Shown one piece after another: positions 24,302-32,868 of a DNA stretch of 49,492 bases; position 1 is the first letter of the stretch, and every line of letters begins with the position of its first letter. Source of the DNA: Nitrosovibrio sp. Nv4. GTDB lineage: Bacteria > Pseudomonadota > Alphaproteobacteria > Acetobacterales > Acetobacteraceae. A program made the translations under genes and the position numbers. The stretch is from positions 1-49,492 of the forward strand of contig CALQHT020000005.1 of NCBI GenBank assembly GCA_943330455.2. The letters run 5' to 3'. The notes beneath the pieces were generated by a model, which worked only from the letters and a program-made list of their open reading frames with translations, was not told the origin of the DNA and ran no database searches.

Positions 24302-25443
24302 GATGGCTCTCCATGCGGTGGTGGCGACAAACCCAGCATATCGGCGATGGTTTCCTCGCCAATCGCGAACCCCGTGCTGGCGCCGGTGCCGCTGGTAACC
24401 ATAACAAGCCGGACGCCCGGCATCGGCGTTTCGGTGAACGCCACATCGGGCCCGGACGGGTAGAGGCCAACCCACCGCTCCACCACCTCGGGCGACGGCA
24501 GGTCCAGGACAGCGGACAGTTCCGCCAGCATCCGGTCATCGACCGCGCGCGGCTGGAACGGATCGGGGCTGTCGGCATAGTGATGGCTGTCGCCGACCAC
24601 CAGCGAGCCATCGCTCCCCTGGACCGCAATCAGGTGAATCCCATCGTCGAGCCAGGCCGCCTGCTCGTCTTGCAACCGCGCCCGCACCGCCGGCAACGAC
24701 GGACAACCGGCGTAACCGAGGTAGCGCACCAGCCCAAGGTCGCTCATCAGCGGGGACCGCACGGGAAAGCCCGGCGACGCGACCCGCAACATATGCAGCT
24801 TGCACAAGGTGATGCCTCGCCGAGCGATCACGTCCGCGAACAGGGTGCGCAGGTCGGGGCCAGGGCAAACCACGATGTGATCGGCGGTGAACACGCCGGC
24901 CGAACTATGCACCCGTCCCGACTCGACCGAATGGACCGCGACCCCGGTGTGCAGAACGACGGGATACGCCCGTTGCAGCCAGTGTGTCAGACGAGGAATG
25001 GCATCCCGGCTTTCGACCCGCAATTCATGCGGACTGACCAACGCCCCCGCCAGGTCGGAACGAAGTCCGGGATGGCGGTCCGCCAGCATGTGCCCGGGGA
25101 TGATCTCACACCCCTGCCCCATCGGGCCGGCCGCGAATTCCTCCAGCACCGTCAGCGCCTCCGGCCGGCGCGCGCACATCAGCAGCCCACGCTGATGGAC
25201 CGCGATCCCGGCGTCTCCGACAATCCCCGCCCAGACATCCCGAGACCGCATGGCGCGCCGCCACGTGATCCCCTCTTCCTGGCCGGTCACGGTGATGAAG
25301 CCGAAATTGCGGATGGAGGCGCCGACAGCACGCGCCTCCCGATCCAGCACCGCGACTCGCAGCCCCTGGCGCGCCGCGGCCAGGGCATGAGCCAGGCCGA
25401 TGATCCCGGCCCCAACGATCAGACAGTCAAAATGGCGATCCAT
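24298..25443 (-). CDS. FAD-dependent oxidoreductase of phosphonate loci (TIGR03364-like)
   Basis: 381 residues. The FAD loop is CLIVGAGIIGLAHALAAARQ. GASIRNFGFITVTGQEEG and WRRAMRSRDVWAGI are typical of the DAO/glycine-oxidase-type family found next to phnX. The C-terminus has VTSGTGASTGFAIGEETIAD, the second FAD-binding Gly-rich part. The family is thought to oxidise 2-aminoethylphosphonate or an N-substituted form to phosphonoacetaldehyde, which PhnX then splits; I infer the role from this context and from what I recall of the family. It overlaps phnX by 4 bp and follows the ABC ATPase gene by 63 bp. Confidence 0.85.
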   Translation of the reverse strand: MDRHFDCLIVGAGIIGLAHALAAARQGLRVAVLDREARAVGASIRNFGFITVTGQEEGITWRRAMRSRDVWAGIVGDAGIAVHQRGLLMCARRPEALTVLEEFAAGPMGQGCEIIPGHMLADRHPGLRSDLAGALVSPHELRVESRDAIPRLTHWLQRAYPVVLHTGVAVHSVESGRVHSSAGVFTADHIVVCPGPDLRTLFADVIARRGITLCKLHMLRVASPGFPVRSPLMSDLGLVRYLGYAGCPSLPAVRARLQDEQAAWLDDGIHLIAVQGSDGSLVVGDSHHYADSPDPFQPRAVDDRMLAELSAVLDLPSPEVVERWVGLYPSGPDVAFTETPMPGVRLVMVTSGTGASTGFAIGEETIADMLGLSPPPHGEPS

Positions 25444-25506
25444 GCCCCGAATGAAGCACGGCGCCCCGGCCGTGAGTATGGCGTTTCCGTGACAGGAAAC
25501 AGTCTA

Positions 25507-26298
25507 TCATGCGGCCTCGGCCGGATTGCGGTGACGGTCGTACAGGAACGTCATGACCTGGGCCCGCGCGGCAACGAAAGCCGGATCGCGGGACAGGGTC
25601 AGGCGATCGCGCGGCCGAGGCAGGTTGATCGGCAGGATCTCCCCGATCGTCGCATCCGGCCCATTCGTCATCATCACGATCCGGTCGGACAGCAGCACCG
25701 CCTCATCCACGTCATGCGTGATCATCATGACCGTGGTCTTCAGGCGGGCGTGGATCTCCATCACCTGGTCCTGCAGATGCGCGCGGGTCAGAGCGTCCAG
25801 GGCGCCGAACGGCTCATCCAGCAGCAGCACTTTCGGCTGCATCGCCAGGGCGCGCGCGATGCCGATGCGCTGCTTCATGCCGCCGCTGACCTCGGCCGGG
25901 CGCTTGTCGGCGGCGGCGGTCATGCGGACCAGCGCCAGGTTGGAATCCACCCAATCCGCTCGTTCGCCGCGGCTTTTGGAGCGGCCGAAGACCTGGTCCA
26001 CCGCCAAACGGATATTCTCCCGGCAGGTCAGCCAGGGCAGCAAAGAGTGGTTCTGGAATACCACCGCCCGATCAGGACCCGGCGAGTTCACCTCTGTCCC
26101 TTCCAGCAGTACCCCACCACCGGTCGCTTTCAACAAACCGGCGACAATGTTCAACAGGGTGGATTTGCCGCAGCCTGAATGGCCGATCACCGAGACATAC
26201 TCGCCGGAGTCGATCGCCAGGGACACGTTGTCCAGCACGGCGGGACCATTGGCGGCGAACCGCATGCTGATCTGGCTGATATCGAGAAATGCAGGCAT
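25507..26298 (-). CDS. nrtD: ABC transporter ATP-binding protein, nitrate type
   Basis: 263 residues. Walker A is GHSGCGKSTLLNIV, the Q-loop reads VFQNHSLLPWLTCRENIRLA, the signature is EVSGGMKQRIGIARALA, Walker B LLLDEPFGALDALTR, and H-loop MITHDVDEAV. The Q-loop region with PWLTCRENI and the long TAxADK-type segment before the signature fit the nitrate/cyanate NrtD-like branch of the taurine/sulfonate group. It energises the permease encoded just upstream (18 bp gap). The C-terminal half-domain of NrtC-type fusions is absent. Confidence 0.88.
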   Translation of the reverse strand: MPAFLDISQISMRFAANGPAVLDNVSLAIDSGEYVSVIGHSGCGKSTLLNIVAGLLKATGGGVLLEGTEVNSPGPDRAVVFQNHSLLPWLTCRENIRLAVDQVFGRSKSRGERADWVDSNLALVRMTAAADKRPAEVSGGMKQRIGIARALAMQPKVLLLDEPFGALDALTRAHLQDQVMEIHARLKTTVMMITHDVDEAVLLSDRIVMMTNGPDATIGEILPINLPRPRDRLTLSRDPAFVAARAQVMTFLYDRHRNPAEAA

Positions 26299-26316
26299 GG
26301 GTCTATATCCTTCCCG

Positions 26317-27174
26317 CTAACCGGACGTGCCGTGAGTGATCAACCGACCGGCAAGAGACACCAGACGGTCCAGCACGAAACCCACCAATCCGACATAGAT
26401 CAGCGCCACGATGATGTCGGAGATGTTGGAGCTGTTCCACGCGTCCCAGATGAAGAAGCCGATGCCGACGCCGCCGATCAGCATCTCGGCCGCGACGATG
26501 GCGAGCCAGGACAGCCCGATGCCAATGCGCAGACCGGTGAAGATGAACGGGGCCGCGGCGGGCAGCAGGATTTTGGTGAAGAACCGGAAACCCCGCAGTT
26601 GGATCACCGCCGCCACGTTCCGGTAATCCTGCGGCACGTTACGAACACCGACCGCCGTATTGATAATCACCGGCCAAACCGCCGTAATAAATATCACAAA
26701 TATCGCGCTCGGCTGTGCCTCCCGGAACGCCGCCAGCGACAAAGGCAGCCATGCCAGAGGCGGCACCGTGCGCAACACCTGAAAGATCGGGTCCAGGCCG
26801 CGCATGGCGATCGCGCTGGTCCCGACCAGCAGACCCAGAGCAATGCCCACAATCGCGGACAGGGCAAAACCCATCCCGACCCGTTGCAGACTGGCCAGCA
26901 AATGCCAGCCCAGCCCGCGGTCGAGCCCGCCATTGTTATAGAACGGGTGCAGGATCAGCTCCTGGCAATCTCGCCAGATCTTCGAGGGCGGCGGCAGCGT
27001 GGAGGTCGGCCGGTCGGCGGCGATCTGCCAGATCGCGAGCAGCACCGTCAGCACGACCAACAAGGGCAATGATGCGATCAGGCCCTTCTTGATATGCGAC
27101 AGCACCGTCAAACCGACTCGGCGAAGGGACACCAACGGGCACGGAAGCGGACGGCGTCGCGAAACGCCTGGCAA
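26317..27174 (-). CDS. nrtB: ABC transporter permease, nitrate type
   Basis: 285 residues from a TTG, but a GTG at 27132 or at 27105 (VLSHIKKGLIASLPLL) is as likely, because the first membrane segment starts right after. About six hydrophobic helices are visible. The EAA loop of this group appears as VPQDYRNVAAVIQLRGFRFF followed by KILLPAAAPFIFTGLRIGIG. Also typical are FQVLRTVPPLAWLPLSLAAF and GGVGIGFFIWDAWNSSNISD, both marks of NrtB/NasE-type permeases. It forms the channel for the substrate delivered by the binding protein. Confidence 0.88.
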   Translation of the reverse strand: MPGVSRRRPLPCPLVSLRRVGLTVLSHIKKGLIASLPLLVVLTVLLAIWQIAADRPTSTLPPPSKIWRDCQELILHPFYNNGGLDRGLGWHLLASLQRVGMGFALSAIVGIALGLLVGTSAIAMRGLDPIFQVLRTVPPLAWLPLSLAAFREAQPSAIFVIFITAVWPVIINTAVGVRNVPQDYRNVAAVIQLRGFRFFTKILLPAAAPFIFTGLRIGIGLSWLAIVAAEMLIGGVGIGFFIWDAWNSSNISDIIVALIYVGLVGFVLDRLVSLAGRLITHGTSG

Positions 27175-27201
27175 CGGATGCTGACATGGCTGCTGGTTCC
27201 C

Positions 27202-28530
27202 TCACGCCGCAAGTTTCTTGATGGACAGAGACGCCAGATAGGCCGCCGGCTGATCCGGATCGAACACCTTGCCGTCGAAGAACGTCTCCTTGCCGCGAGA
27301 CGTGCCGACCGGGATTTCCGCGGCGGGGATGTCGGCGAGTTTCGCGGCGGCGCGCCAGATATCCTGCCGGTTCACCGCGCCGATCAGGGCCTTCGTATCC
27401 AGGTCCGGCGGCAGGATGCCCCAACGGATATCCTCGGTCAGGAACCAGGATTCGTGGGACTGGAACGGATAGGACGCATGATCCGCGAAGAACTTCATGC
27501 GCAGGGGCGAATCGGCCACCTTCCGCCCATCACCGTAATCGATATTGCCTTTGGAACGAGGCAGAATGTCCGGCGACGGCACGTTAAACCAGGCCCGCTT
27601 GCCCAGGATCGTTGCCAGCTCATCTTTGTTTTCCATGGCGTCGCACCAACGCTGTGCCTCAATCACGGCCGCGGTCAGCAATTCGGCCGAGCGTGGATTC
27701 TGGGCGACATAGCTGGCGCGCATGGCAAAGCTTTTCTCGGGATGGTCCTTCCATATCTCACCGGTGACACAGGCGCTGTAGCCAAGGCCCTGGTTGACGA
27801 GCTGGTCGTTCCACGGCTCACCCACGCAGAACGCGTCCATGGTGCCGACCTTCATGTTCGCAACCATCTGCGGCGGCGGCACGACGATGGTCTCAACGTC
27901 CTTTTCCGGATCGATCCCGCCGGCGGCCAGCCAATAGCGGATCCACAGGTCGTGCGTGCCGCCACGGAACGTCATCGCGACCTTGTTGTTGCCCTTGGCG
28001 GCGAAGGCGGCCTTCAGCGGCGAGGAGTCCAACTTGGCACCCGCCGGCATCAGCGCCTTGGACACGCTGATCGCCTGGCCGTTGGTGTTCAGGCGGGCCA
28101 GGATGGACATCGCGACCGGCTGGTTGTTCTGCACTACCTTCCCCGTGTGGATCAGGTAAGGCATCGGCGTCAGGATATGGGCACCATCGATGCCGCCCGA
28201 ACCGCCGCCCAGGACCAGATTGTCCCGCGTGCCGCCCCAGGAGGCCTGCTTCAGCACCTCCACATCCTTCATGCCGTATTTGGTGAAGAAGCCCTTCTCT
28301 CTCGCCACGATCAGCGGCGCCGAGTCGGTCAGCGCGATGTAGCCCAACTGCGCCTTGGTGGTTTCCGGACCGGCACCCTGTGCGAACGCGCCATAGGGGA
28401 ATGCCACGCGGGAAGCGGCCAGCAACGACGCAGTCGCGGTCACCCCGCGCAACAGGGAACGGCGGTTGAGGTTCACGGCGGAGTCCGCGGCGGGCGCCAA
28501 TCGGCTGGACTTATCGGATGAGGATGGCAT
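27202..28530 (-). CDS. nrtA: ABC transporter substrate-binding protein, NrtA/CmpA-like
   Basis: 442 residues from ATG 28530; a longer form starts 9 codons upstream. The N-terminus carries a twin-arginine signal, NLNRRSLLRGVTATASLLAA, so the protein is exported folded. The mature part has the NrtA pattern: GYIALTDSAPLIVAREKGFF, VLKQASWGGTRDNLVLGGGS, GTHDLWIRYWLAAGGIDPEK, VPPPQMVANMKVGTMDAFCV and GEPWNDQLVNQ. These segments line the nitrate or bicarbonate pocket in NrtA/CmpA. Nitrate is the likely ligand, but the co-directional phosphonate genes leave another anion possible. First gene of a probable five-gene unit. Confidence 0.9.
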   Translation of the reverse strand: MPSSSDKSSRLAPAADSAVNLNRRSLLRGVTATASLLAASRVAFPYGAFAQGAGPETTKAQLGYIALTDSAPLIVAREKGFFTKYGMKDVEVLKQASWGGTRDNLVLGGGSGGIDGAHILTPMPYLIHTGKVVQNNQPVAMSILARLNTNGQAISVSKALMPAGAKLDSSPLKAAFAAKGNNKVAMTFRGGTHDLWIRYWLAAGGIDPEKDVETIVVPPPQMVANMKVGTMDAFCVGEPWNDQLVNQGLGYSACVTGEIWKDHPEKSFAMRASYVAQNPRSAELLTAAVIEAQRWCDAMENKDELATILGKRAWFNVPSPDILPRSKGNIDYGDGRKVADSPLRMKFFADHASYPFQSHESWFLTEDIRWGILPPDLDTKALIGAVNRQDIWRAAAKLADIPAAEIPVGTSRGKETFFDGKVFDPDQPAAYLASLSIKKLAA

Positions 28531-28703
28531 CGGCTTGCGGTCTCCACGCCATGACACAGGCAGAAGAAGCGGACCGCCGTTGGACCGCGGGAGGGTTCGG
28601 GAGCAGTACGGGGACGGTCGCCATTGGCCGATCCGCAGCCTCCATGGGGAGGCGCTCTCTATCTACCCTCAGGGTCGCACAGGTTTATGCCAATATCAAG
28701 GGC

Positions 28704-28735
28704 ATTATATTGCACTGCACAATGCGCAATGCATT
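28704..28735 (-). promoter_or_regulatory. probable promoter and operator of the nrt operon
   Basis: On the minus strand a consensus TATAAT lies at 28709-28704. Just upstream is a dense dyad, ATTGCGCATTGTGCAGTGCA with outer ATTGC/GCAAT arms, that covers the -35 position and lacks a good -35. This suggests an activator-dependent promoter. Between it and the nrtA start is a leader of about 170 bases with small hairpins, e.g. GCCTCC-CCAT-GGAGGC at 28652-28637. In alphaproteobacteria such nitrate leaders can be targets of NasT-type antitermination; here that is speculation. Confidence 0.4.
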
Positions 28736-28780
28736 CTGTATATTAGGCATTCGATCAAATTATGGGCATCATAGGTGCGT

Positions 28781-28808
28781 GGGCGCTCCCTTCGTCAGGG
28801 GAGCGCCC
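28781..28808 (-). terminator. hairpin after the CMD-family gene
   Basis: GGGCGCTCCC at 28781-28790 pairs with GGGAGCGCCC at 28799-28808 around an 8-base loop, 12 bp beyond the stop of the gene at 28821. The stem is perfect and GC-rich; there is no U-tract. It separates this gene from the nrt promoter. Confidence 0.6.
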
Positions 28809-28820
28809 TATAATTGCTCG

Positions 28821-29384
28821 TTAGAGCGGCTTCAGCGGCGGCACTTCACCTTCCGGCAACTGGACCTGCGCCACATTCAGAACCATCGACACGATGCTGT
28901 AGTAGCCAACGGCGCCGACCAGATCCATCACGCCGCCCTCGCCGAAGCGCGCGATCGCGGGCTGGTATTTGGCGTCCGACACGCTGCCGGTGCCCAGCAG
29001 TTCGGAGACGAATTCGTAGACGGTCGTCTCATCGCTGCTCATGCCGTCTGGACGGCGGCCGGCGGCGACGGCGTCCAGGATATGCGCGCCCAGGCCGGCG
29101 TCGATGCCCAGCTTGCGGTGGGCGTAGAACTCGTATTGGGCGGTCCATTTGCGGCCGGCCATGCAGATCGCAAGCTCATTCAACGCCGCGGGGATGGTGC
29201 TGCCGAAGCGGACATAGGCGCCGACCCGCTGCACCAGATCGCACAGCGCCGGGCTGCGGAGCAGGGCGTTGAACGGGCCGCGCAGCCCGCCGCCGCGAGG
29301 ACCGGCCTGGATTTCGTTGGCGACCCGGGTCTGCTCCTCGGTCATCGTTTCGGGCGTCAGTTGCGGATAGCGTTGTGCGGTCAT
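28821..29384 (-). CDS. carboxymuconolactone decarboxylase (CMD) family protein
   Basis: 187 residues. GGLRGPFNALLRSPALCDLV then RVGAYVRFGSTIPAALNELA and AICMAGRKWTAQYEFYAHRK are the CMD/AhpD-like helices. The usual C-x-x-C of the AhpD peroxidase branch is not present; instead a WTAQYEFYAHRK segment with Glu and His marks the non-redox CMD branch. Substrate unknown. It may work with the SDR gene upstream in the same direction, although a composite repeat lies between them. Confidence 0.85.
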   Translation of the reverse strand: MTAQRYPQLTPETMTEEQTRVANEIQAGPRGGGLRGPFNALLRSPALCDLVQRVGAYVRFGSTIPAALNELAICMAGRKWTAQYEFYAHRKLGIDAGLGAHILDAVAAGRRPDGMSSDETTVYEFVSELLGTGSVSDAKYQPAIARFGEGGVMDLVGAVGYYSIVSMVLNVAQVQLPEGEVPPLKPL

Positions 29385-29428
29385 GGGGGTTCCCTTCCGG
29401 GGGTTCGGGGTGTTCAGATTTAGCTGTT

Positions 29429-29599
29429 ATACCAACAGGCTGAGACAATGACCGATGCTCGGCTTCCCTGCCCCTTTTCCGTCATTGCCGGGCTTGACCC
29501 GGCAACCCGCGCTTCAACGGCAGGGGGTGGGTTGCCGGGTCAAGCCCGGCAATGACGATGGAGGGACGCCGATGGATCATTGTTTCGGCCGGTTGGTAT
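29429..29599. repeat. composite nested inverted-repeat element, copy 3 (best preserved)
   Basis: Outer arms ATACCAACAGGCTGAGACAA with TGACCGATG (from 29429) and ATCATTGTTTCGGCCGGTTG with GTAT (to 29599). The core, 29479-29558, is a near-perfect palindrome starting CCGTCATTGCCGGGCTTGAC and ending in its complement, with centre GCGCTTCAACGGCAGGGGG. At 171 bp it is the shortest full copy. Its right end touches the stop codon of the SDR gene. Confidence 0.88.
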
Positions 29600-30405
29600 T
29601 ACGGCATCGTCGCGGAGCTGCCGCCATCGACGATGATTTCAGTGCCGGTGATGAACTTCGCCTCATCGGATGCCAGGAACAGCACCGCATGCGCAACGTC
29701 CCAGGCATCGCCCATCTTGCCCATCGGCACGGCGGCATTGCGGGCGGCGATCAGCTTGGTGACGTCGTTGCCGGCGACGGTCTTCGCGAGCCTGGTTTCC
29801 ACCAGCGGTGTATGCATCAGGCCCGGGATCACGGTATTCACCCGGATCCCCTTCTTCGCATAGGTCCCGGCGACGGAACGCGAAAGCTGGATCACGCCGG
29901 CCTTGGACGCGCTGTAGCCGACATGGCTGCGTCCGCTGCCGAAATCGTTGCGCAACCCGGCGACCGAGGCGATGTTGACGATGGCGCCCTTCCCCTGCTC
30001 CAGCATCATCGGGATCACGTATTTGCAGCCGAGGAACGCGGTCTTCAGGTTGAAGTCGATCTGCCGGTCCCACACTTCCTCCGTCATCGAGACCGGGTCG
30101 CCGGGGGCGGAGCCGCCGACATTGTTCACCAGAATGTCGATGCGCTTGAACCGGTCGATGCAGGCCTGCACCATTTCCGCCACGTCCGCCGCGACCATCA
30201 TGTCGCAGCGATGCGTGGCGCAGGTGCCACCTTCGCCCTCGATGATGGATTTGGTCTCGGCCACCGCGGCATCGTTGATGTCCAGCAGGAAGACCGAGGC
30301 CCCCTGACGCGCCAGCAATGTCGCCGTCGCCTTGCCGTTGCCCCAGCCAGGACCGACCGATCCCGCGCCGGAGACGATCGCCACCTTGCCTGCCATACTC
30401 AGCAT
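29599..30405 (-). CDS. SDR family oxidoreductase (classical, FabG-like)
   Basis: 268 residues. The cofactor loop is VAIVSGAGSVGPGWGNGKAT, with an unusual longer Gly-rich turn of the kind seen in some SDRs. DILVNNVGGSAPGD holds the NNxG motif. NIASVAGLRN followed by HVGYSASKAG contains catalytic Ser, Tyr and Lys (Y-x3-K). VNTVIPGLMHTPLVETRL and ITGTEIIVDGGSS close the fold. The acidic residue LLDIND after strand 2 predicts NAD rather than NADP. Substrate not predictable. Starts MLSMAGKVA; the second Met is also possible. Confidence 0.9.
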   Translation of the reverse strand: MLSMAGKVAIVSGAGSVGPGWGNGKATATLLARQGASVFLLDINDAAVAETKSIIEGEGGTCATHRCDMMVAADVAEMVQACIDRFKRIDILVNNVGGSAPGDPVSMTEEVWDRQIDFNLKTAFLGCKYVIPMMLEQGKGAIVNIASVAGLRNDFGSGRSHVGYSASKAGVIQLSRSVAGTYAKKGIRVNTVIPGLMHTPLVETRLAKTVAGNDVTKLIAARNAAVPMGKMGDAWDVAHAVLFLASDEAKFITGTEIIVDGGSSATMP

Positions 30406-30514
30406 GAAGTTTCCTCCGTCTTGTCGGGGCCGAGGTTAGCGGCATTGTCGAACTGACGCCACCGGGCCGGGCGGACGTGAAACGCTGTCAGGCCAGGGTC
30501 GTCCGCCGCCATTA

Positions 30515-31912
30515 TCAGCCGGTGGTCGTACCGCGGCTCCGTCCGGGTTCGGCGCCCTCTTCGACAGCCGGCAAATCCAGATGCACCGCCGCGCCACCCA
30601 GGGCCGATTGGTCGATCCAGGCCCGCCCGCCGTACAGACGAGCAACGTCACGCACGATCGCCAGGCCGAGACCGGTTCCGGGCACCTGCTCGTCAAGACG
30701 TTCCCCGGCCTCGAACACGACCTCCCGCGCTTCGGCCGGCATGCCGGGTCCGTCATCTTCGACGTCGATTCGAACCGACCGATCAGACGTTCGGTGGATA
30801 GAAACCGTTACGCAGGTTCTCGCCCATTTCGCGGCGTTGTCGATCAGGTTGCCCAGCATTTCATCCAGGTCTTCCGGCTCGCATGCGACCCACATCGGGC
30901 GAACTTCATCATCGAAACGGAAGGACAGCCCACGGTCTCTGGACAACTGCGAAATCGCGGCAATGATGTTCCACACGGCGGGAATAACGGCGGCAGCGAC
31001 ACGAGGGCGTTTGCGCGACACAGCGGCACGTGCGTTGGCCAACTGGTATTCAATTTGCCGGCGCATCCGATCGCATTCACGAAGGATCGTGCTGGCATCC
31101 ACACCGGCGGCTTCAAGCCGATGTGCCTCCGCGACCAGAATTGCCAAAGGCGTCTTGAGCGCATGGGCAAGATTGCCAGCCTGAGAACGGGCCTGTCGAA
31201 CGATCTCGTCATTGGCTCGGATCATGTCATTGAGGCTTTCCGCCAATGGCGCGACCTCCAATGGCAGATCGTCCGGCATATGATCGGTTTCGCCGATCCT
31301 GATCGCGATCAATGCCTGCTTGATGCGGATCAACGGACGCAGCCCGTAGGTTACCTGTGCAACGACCGCGGCGATCAGGCCGCTCGCGACCGCGATCAGT
31401 GACAGACCGAGCGTCCAGTTGAATTGCGCCAACAGTTCGTTGATCAATCGCAGGTCGATGCCCATCGACAGCCCGGCAACGGCCTGTGAACCTTTCGGCA
31501 AGATGGCGGCTTCAAGTAACATAAGGCTGCCGGTTGGGCCGGCCAGCGTCGATTTCTGCTCCGAGGCACCACCAAGTCTGGCCAAGGCAAGCGGCAGTTT
31601 GGAAAGCCCCAGAGATTGCGATCGGCTGACTTGACCGTCTGCCCATTCTATTTGCCAGTAATAGCCCGATCCTGGTTCAAAGAACCGGCGATCGCTGAGC
31701 GGCTGCCGAAACCCGGGTTTTCCGTCCGGACCAACCTCTGTCAGGCTCGCGAGTTCGGTGCCGTGGTGGCGCAACTCCTCCTCGAACTCGGTGACGATGT
31801 GACCGTGGATCACGAGGTAAAGTGAGGTCCAGCCAGCGCCCAGTCCAAGCGTGATCCAAATGATGGCACCCAACAGAAGCCGGGTCCGGAAACTTCGGCG
31901 GACGATGTCCAT
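30515..31912 (-). CDS. sensor histidine kinase of an OmpR-type two-component system
   Basis: 465 residues from ATG 31912 (MDIVRRSFRTRLLLGAIIWI), chosen because the first membrane helix then starts at once; a GTG at 32092 would add 60 residues of poor protein character. Layout: TM1, periplasmic sensor of about 150 residues, TM2 (LGLSLIAVASGLIAAVVAQV), HAMP-like linker, then NLAHALKTPLAILVAEAHRL with the phospho-His, NLIDNAAKWAR as N-box, and IDVEDDGPGMP plus GTGLGLAIVRDVARLY as ATP lid boxes. HALKTPLA is typical of the PhoQ/TctE-like group. It follows the response regulator gene and likely senses an envelope signal. Confidence 0.9.
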   Translation of the reverse strand: MDIVRRSFRTRLLLGAIIWITLGLGAGWTSLYLVIHGHIVTEFEEELRHHGTELASLTEVGPDGKPGFRQPLSDRRFFEPGSGYYWQIEWADGQVSRSQSLGLSKLPLALARLGGASEQKSTLAGPTGSLMLLEAAILPKGSQAVAGLSMGIDLRLINELLAQFNWTLGLSLIAVASGLIAAVVAQVTYGLRPLIRIKQALIAIRIGETDHMPDDLPLEVAPLAESLNDMIRANDEIVRQARSQAGNLAHALKTPLAILVAEAHRLEAAGVDASTILRECDRMRRQIEYQLANARAAVSRKRPRVAAAVIPAVWNIIAAISQLSRDRGLSFRFDDEVRPMWVACEPEDLDEMLGNLIDNAAKWARTCVTVSIHRTSDRSVRIDVEDDGPGMPAEAREVVFEAGERLDEQVPGTGLGLAIVRDVARLYGGRAWIDQSALGGAAVHLDLPAVEEGAEPGRSRGTTTG

Positions 31913-32123
31913 GACCCGTCCGGGGTAATCCGCTACTGACAAGGGCGTCGCTCGCCCCCTGTCGCCCGACATATCCTGTCGTGGGCCGAAGCCTTCACAA
32001 AGCGCGTCCGAAGCGCGTTGGACGGGAGCTGCTTCACCACGCGTGGAAACGGCAAATGTCTGTGCCCCCTTGTGCTGTCGGTTTCCTCGCACACGGCCAC
32101 CCGTCTCTCAGTGCGATCATCCA

Positions 32124-32846
32124 CTAGTCGATCCGATAGCCGAGCCCACGGATCGTCCGGATGGTGTCCCGGCCCAACTTCTTACGCAAACGACCGATGC
32201 AGACCTCGATCGTATTGGAATCCCGCGCCTGATCCAAGGAATAGACGTGATCGATGATTTCGGTCTGCGGCACGATGCGCCCCGCCCGCTGCATCAGATA
32301 GGTCAGGACCTTCAATTCCTGGGCGGTCAGCGGCACCGGTTGCTCGCCCATCCGAGCCTCTCCCGATGCGACGTCAAGCGCCAGATCGCCACGCCGCAAG
32401 ATTTGCCCGCCGCCACCTGACGCGCGCCGGATCAGGGCACGCAGGCGGGCGATGACTTCGGCGGCATGGAACGGCTTGCCCATATAGTCGTCGGCACCGG
32501 CATTCAGCCCCTCCACCCGCTCGGTCCAGCGTTGGCGCGCGGTCAGGACCATGACGGGCATGTTGCGCCCCGCCGCACGCCAGCGCTTCAGGATCTCCAT
32601 GCCGGACAGCTTGGGCAAACCCAGATCGAGCACCACGGCGTCGTAGACCTCGGTGTCGCCCATGTACCAGCCCATATCGCCGTCCGCCGCGCGGTCGACG
32701 GTGAACCCGGCTTCGGTCAGCGACTGCTCCAACCAACGCCCGATCTGGATATCGTCCTCAACGAGCAGGATGCGAATGGGTTCCTCCGAGGCGCGCCGCC
32801 GTCTGATCCGCGAGACGGGACCATGCCACCAATTCCCACCCGACAA
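32124..32846 (-). CDS. response regulator, OmpR/PhoB family
   Basis: 240 residues from a TTG; the conserved part starts at about residue 24 (IRILLVEDDIQIGRWLEQSL), so a later non-ATG start is possible. Receiver: the EDD acidic pair, VVLDLGLPKLSG with the phospho-Asp, LTARQ with Thr, and GKPF with Lys. Effector: winged helix with PLTAQELKVLTYLMQRAGRI and DSNTIEVCIGRLRKKLGRDT, and RGLGYRI at the end. The partner kinase follows. Four 11-bp spaced direct repeats lie just upstream, between this gene and the divergent giant gene, and are a likely binding site. Confidence 0.93.
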   Translation of the reverse strand: MSGGNWWHGPVSRIRRRRASEEPIRILLVEDDIQIGRWLEQSLTEAGFTVDRAADGDMGWYMGDTEVYDAVVLDLGLPKLSGMEILKRWRAAGRNMPVMVLTARQRWTERVEGLNAGADDYMGKPFHAAEVIARLRALIRRASGGGGQILRRGDLALDVASGEARMGEQPVPLTAQELKVLTYLMQRAGRIVPQTEIIDHVYSLDQARDSNTIEVCIGRLRKKLGRDTIRTIRGLGYRID

Positions 32847-32868
32847 TATGTCAGCGCGTTACCGCCGT

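Noticed and set aside
24313-26178. A 621-codon plus-strand frame across the phosphonate and ABC genes
   Set aside because: It is rich in Arg, His and Gln, has no domain, and is antisense to three well recognised genes.
28674-28695. Sigma-54 promoter for nrtA (TTGGCATAAACCTGTGC on the minus strand)
   Set aside because: GG and GC are 11 bases apart instead of 10, one base off the strict spacing of the -24/-12 elements. The TATAAT nearby is a better candidate.
28821-29384. AhpD-type peroxidase
   Set aside because: The redox C-x-x-C pair is missing, so only the broader CMD family is called.
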